A stretch of DNA of 64,000 nt from Atrichornis clamosus (Eukaryota > Chordata > Aves > Passeriformes > Menuridae): contig WBMZ01010830.1 of assembly GCA_013400975.1 (NCBI GenBank), positions 62,001-126,000 of the forward strand. Direction: 5' to 3'. The stretch's first letter is position 1. Each line of letters begins with the position of its first letter. The notes below the pieces were generated by a model. The model searched no databases. It saw only the letters and a program-made list of their open reading frames with translations, and was not told where the DNA came from. Made by a program: the position numbers and the translations under genes. Positions 59,198 through 64,000 of the stretch are shown piece after piece.

Positions 59198-61637
59198 AAA
59201 CCACAATGCATAAGAGTAACAATCAAACTGATATCTTTGTTCTGGTAACAATAATACAGGCATTTCTTAGTCATAATGAGGTATAATAGTGAATACATTA
59301 AAAACTGGGGAGTTCACACTACTGCCAGAGATAACCATTCCAGGGTCCACTTCTCCAAGATTTCAGCACTTTCCATTTCAATAGTACTTTTCATGAGATA
59401 CCCAGCATTATAAACTACAAGAATTTTCAACGTTTGTCAAGCTTCCTGACCATAAAAATCTACTGTGAGCTCTAAAAATTAGTTTTCTCTTTCAGAAACT
59501 TATTCATTTTAATCAAGATTGTGCATCATCCCCCTTTTCATATTCTTTCTGGAACTGAACCAAAAGGAGGTCAGGAACTTTCCTTGGGCTTTATTTCAGA
59601 TTTTTTATGGCAGCTACTGAATTACTTGGAGCTATAAAAGAGTCAATTTTCCAAAGTTGAGAACAAATAAAGACAAATCTATTGGGAGAAAGAATCTAAA
59701 CAGAAAAATATGAATAATTAGGAACTGTTTTAGAATATTTTACTAGATGTCCAAAAGCCACTATCAATAAAAGACAACTGCTCTGGTAATAAGCCAATTT
59801 GGCTTAGAAAGAAAATTTAAGCCATTCTTATTGTATACTCATGTACACAATATTTGTGTGTCTCTGTGTATGTGCACATAAACTTACAAATACATACAGA
59901 GTAAAATAAAGAAAAGGGATTGAGTAGGCAACTGATAATGAGAGCAAAAGGACAAATATGAAGTGAATATCCAGAAAGGTTAAAACACAGTCAGATATGC
60001 TTTATATACACAAGTAACACTTCACTGTTTTGAACAGAAATGACATAAAACTGGAACCTAGAAATGGGGATGAGATAATGCTGTGATATAGTTTCATTGA
60101 CTCACTAACTTGGGTATGAATTGAAGATATCACTTTTCATACAGACAAACATATAGACATTCATCTCAGAATAAAGAACATAGGCTGTGGGAGCATTCTC
60201 CTTTGGGGACAGTGTAGAGCCTAAAGCAGAAGGACCTATTTCTCACTTTGACAGTGACCTCTATTATAATTTATGAAATGATTAATTATAATAAGGCAAA
60301 GTACTTCCCTTCCCTTATTACTATATTGCTAATGTATCAGGCATTATTGAAGCTTGAAATATATCCAATCCTGGTACTCATAACTTAATAGATGTACTTA
60401 TAAATTGGAAAGTATCCTAAAAAGATCTATAGAACAGATTAAAGGAATGGGCCAACACCAAAAGAACCAGAGTTCTCTTTCTTTAGTGGAAAAGTGATAT
60501 GGCTAATGGATAGAAACGCTACACTTTATATATTTATAGTCAGATTTGTAAACACTTGGTGGGTTAACTTGTTTATACGTAACTTCATTTCCATCTGCTC
60601 TTCCCTTTCTTCAGAGGAAGTATAGCATGCACTATACCATAGTATGAATACTATGTACATTTTCAACTACAGAAGTCAGACTAAGGACAAGTTTCTTCCA
60701 GCTTTAATCTGTGACTGCAACATGAGTTTTGTTGGGCCTTGAGGAATGTATTGAGAGAGAGGAGAACATCTAATCTGTAGACTGCAGTGGAATTCCTCAC
60801 CCAAGAACTGAAGTTGTTTATTGTCACCAGCTCTTTCATAAAAAAATGGACCAACTGAGGAATTTTTACATTCACACTGCGAACAAGGCCATGGAAAGAG
60901 TCAGGCTAAAATAAACCTAGGGCAGAAGGAAGTACAGTTTTCAACAATTTCCCTCAAAATTGTGTCCAGCCTTAAGGAGGAGGGCAGCACAGGCTGGGAA
61001 TGAGCAGTCAGTGTCAAGGGAGACTGAAATGCTGGAAATGCTGATTACTATCATGATCAAGACAGAGGTAGAAAAGCCTATGTGGGTGGTCTGTTCATGA
61101 ATAGTTATTGATTAGGAAGAAGCTCTCTACACAGAAACATTTATCTTTTGACAGAGATCTCCAGGAAATTCTTAGTAGCTAAAATCTCTGAGATGAAAAC
61201 TGTAATCTAAAACATTAATATATAAATAATAGATTATTTTGACTACAACTAAAAAGTAGCTTTTAAAATTACCATCTCATTCTAAAAACCTTGAGTTCTT
61301 TGGAGAAGCAATCAGTCTTTTCTGAGTTCAGAAACCATCAGTAGTTACAGGCAAGCAATATCACTCTCCCTGAAAAATCCCTCAATATAACTTGCATTTT
61401 TGCTCTAATAAATTTTTGTAGATTTTTTCCCCCTTTTAGATTTTAAGGGTAAAAATTATATTAAAACCTTGAACTCAGGAATCTCATGATTATTCCTGTG
61501 AAGTACTGAGTACTGATTATCTTTACTTCTCAGCAAGGTCAGTGAGAACTCAGAGTTGAAAATATCTAATTGATAAATAAAACTTTTATGCTATAGAAAG
61601 AGTGAAAGTCTGGAGCAAAAGATGCACATTTAGCAGC

Positions 61638-61654
61638 AAAAAAAAAAAAAAAAA
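61638..61654. repeat. (A)17 homopolymer
   Basis: Uninterrupted run of 17 A. No adjacent retrocopied gene is recognised to its left. Confidence 0.95.
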
Positions 61655-61787
61655 TTGAAACAGGATATAGAAACATTTGAATTTCACAGGCCCGAAAAAT
61701 TGTAAGTGATGTCTAATTCACAGAGCTTTAAATTGAGTAAAAAGAAAAAAGTAACCAAACCAAACCAGAAAATCCCTCACAAAATTT

Positions 61788-61808
61788 CAAACAAACAAAC
61801 AAACAAAA
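61788..61808. repeat. (CAAA)n microsatellite
   Basis: About five tandem CAAA units. Confidence 0.85.
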
Positions 61809-62664
61809 CCCTCCAATACCAAATTAAAATTACTTATTACATTCTTACTCATAGAACATTTAGTTTTTGTCTTATTTTTTTCAACATTGACCAAACTCGC
61901 AAAACATTTCAGTTTCATAGAAAGAATATTTGAATGGAAAATTGTTTCATAAGAAAGTAATTTATCATCTCTGCCTCTTCCATGAAATGTATATGTCACT
62001 TATGTCAACTTAGAATACACTTTGAGAATTGTCATATTCCGTGAATATTGCCATATTGCAAACAAGGTACAAATTAGAAAAAAAAATCTAGTAAATTACT
62101 TGAATTAAAACCTTTAGTAATTAGTGTATTGTCCTATACATTAATCTTTAATTGCATTTCACTACTGTCATTCTATTTTTTCTATCTGGCTAGATGCTGC
62201 TTTCCATTTGCACAGTAGAATATAATCCAGAAGAAAGAAACTTCACACAAGAGAATTGTTGGTCTAATCCATTAGTATGAAGGTATCTATAGATGCTCCA
62301 TGTTAGAAGAGCGTCTATTGGGATGCTGAGGCTCAAGGGAAAGATATTTCATCTGAATCTGATTCTGTAGCTTTTCTTTCAGTCTTTATAGAATGTAGAA
62401 AGGGACATTCGTGATACAGACACTGTAAGAGTAGGTGAACAATAGTGCCTGTCACCTGCTTCTTCTTACGCTGAAGTCTGAAAAACCTGTGACTTTTATC
62501 TGTTCTGTAACTGGAGACAGAACAAGAGGAATGAGTGTCTTGCAGTTGAATTTCATCGGTAATTTGTAATTCAGAAGTTATATTTGCAATTACTATTGAT
62601 ATTGTTTGTTATCCAACATTCAACATTATATGAGAAGAACCTAACATCTGATAGAAAGCACTCA

Positions 62665-62908
62665 AAAGTTGATTTTTATAACCATTGAACCAAACACAAA
62701 TTCCAACCAAACATATTAGTCCAGATCTTCATGAAAATGTGCGTGTTTAGAAGTATAACGTACCTGGAACAATACAAAAAGTGGNAAAGTTGATTTTTAT
62801 AACCATTGAACCAAACACAAATTCCAACCAAACATATTAGTCCAGGTCTTCATGAAAATGTTCCTGTTTAGAAGAAGTATAACGGACCTGGAACAATACA
62901 AAAAGTGG
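62665..62908. repeat. Direct 120-bp duplication around the window's only N
   Basis: Bases 62665-62784 and 62786-62908 are near-identical: four substitutions and one 3-base indel (gaa). They are separated by a single N at 62785. This is either a recent tandem duplication or, more likely, an assembly join where two overlapping reads or haplotypes were abutted without collapsing. The minus frame 62837-63040 begins inside the second copy and shows no known domain. Confidence 0.95.
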
Positions 62909-64000
62909 ATCAGTCCTCTGAAATATCTCCAGTGTCAGAACCAGAACCTGCAAGCAACAGTCTCTGCCCTTCTGAGTGAGGCAACAAGAAAACCAGATAG
63001 AGCCACATCCATTGCACTCAGATCTCCCTGAGTCATTCACAGCACCCCAGAGACAGAAGTCAGGAGCTGAGAGCCTACCTGGTACTAACCTGTGGTTCAG
63101 TTCTCATGAACAGAAATTCAACAGATCAACTAACCTGTAACAGCAAAATTCAGAAACAAAACTTCTGACAAGCAGCCTTCCAGGCAAACTGCTAAGGGTT
63201 TGGGGAGTGAGCTGTCAAAAAACTTTGCTATTCAAGAAGTTTCCAATCAAAGTCTATTTAGGATTAGAAATTTTTCAAAGGCAACACATTTTGGCAAACT
63301 CACATTTTTTGATGAAAATATTTTCATCAGGAGCTTTTCCATCTCTCTTTAATATTGTACTAATTCAACCTACTTGTACATATTTTTCATATATACTCTT
63401 CAATGATATTTCAACAAGAAGACCTTTCCCCAGGACATTCTGATCCAAATCCAATATTCTCTACCAGATGCAGCTCAGTGTGCATCTACTGAGACAATTT
63501 TTTTGGACCATCTCTCCCATTCACACTCTTCCTCACATGATCATTTAGGCATCTGACCAGAACTTCAGTAATTCTGTAGCAGCTTACTTCCAACTGTATT
63601 ATCTCCTGATGGTCCAGAAACTTTTGCCATCATATGCATTCATAACTGAAAAGTTCTATGGTGTGATACATCTAATACCAACATTTTAATGAAACTGAGC
63701 AACGATATGGGATTTTTTTGGCTGCCTTTAATTTAATTTAATTTTCTTAAAATAAAAATCAAGACATCTTGAAAGAGCCATTTTTTTATATTAAAATCAA
63801 ATTGAAGCAAAGAGGATTTCACTTGAATTGCCACATAATTTGTAGTACTTACACAGTCTGACATTCTTTCTTCTTTTTTCATCACTCAGTGTAAATCTAA
63901 AAGATAAGTGTCTGAGATCATACCTTCTAATAATCTCCCATTATTTATTACTTAGGACTGCTTTTTAATTAATTAGTCTATAACCTGTATACCTCAAATA
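62909..64000. other. AT-rich unique DNA, no gene seen
   Basis: No exon, RNA gene or repeat is recognised up to the window end. Confidence 0.5.

Larger units (their letters stand above)
59198..62664. other. AT-rich unique DNA, no gene seen
   Basis: No exon, RNA gene or identifiable repeat is seen except short A-rich arrays. Frames at 60681-60875 and 61706-61999 have no motif. Confidence 0.5.

Noticed and set aside
62837..63040. 67-codon minus-strand frame considered as a possible exon
   Set aside because: It starts within the duplicated block around the N, has no domain, and its boundary may be an assembly artefact.

Overview
The window looks like non-coding DNA from a bird genome. It is AT-rich by eye and I recognise no exon, gene or operon on either strand. 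The avian assignment rests on two CR1 LINE 3' ends with the octameric ATTCTATG-type tail, several older CR1-like relics, and four copies of a roughly 1.1-kb endogenous-retrovirus LTR of a type common in birds. It is best read as a gene desert or the inside of a very long intron. Nearly all open frames are chance frames, or lie inside repeats.

Layout. 1-595: an LTR (called LTR-A here) cut by the window edge. 596-18.2 kb: mostly unique AT-rich DNA with a GC-raised block (2.2-2.7 kb), a small CpG cluster (3.6 kb), a plus-strand CR1 3' relic (4.5 kb), a minus-strand CR1-like relic (5.0-5.4 kb) and a (TG)17 array (8.2 kb). 18.6-19.0 kb: second, truncated LTR-A. 25.8-26.7 kb: third LTR-A, on the plus strand. 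28.4-29.1 kb: a different GC-rich LTR-like block (LTR-C). 32.0-32.5 kb: the longest unexplained open frame outside repeats. 36.2-37.1 kb: an old LINE relic. 42.2-46.4 kb: a LINE-rich stretch with two recognisable CR1 3' ends, a U6 snRNA pseudogene fused to one of them, and older reverse-transcriptase relics, all on the minus strand. 57.5-59.2 kb: a nested pair in which LTR-A has inserted, with a 5-bp target duplication, into another LTR (LTR-B). 62.7-62.9 kb: a near-perfect tandem duplication around the window's only N.

The two most interesting objects are compound retroelements. At 44.07-44.72 kb an apparently full-length U6 snRNA copy is joined at its oligo-T end to the 5'-truncated end of a CR1, in the order expected if the CR1 reverse transcriptase switched template onto U6 RNA. 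At 57.64-57.69 kb the LTR-A insertion carries, outside its usual end but inside the target duplication, a stretch matching the 3' part of tRNA-Phe including CCA. The match runs beyond the 18 nt of a normal primer-binding site.

Family assignments come from recognising sequence by eye. Subfamily names, exact boundaries and ages need a repeat-library search that could not be run here.
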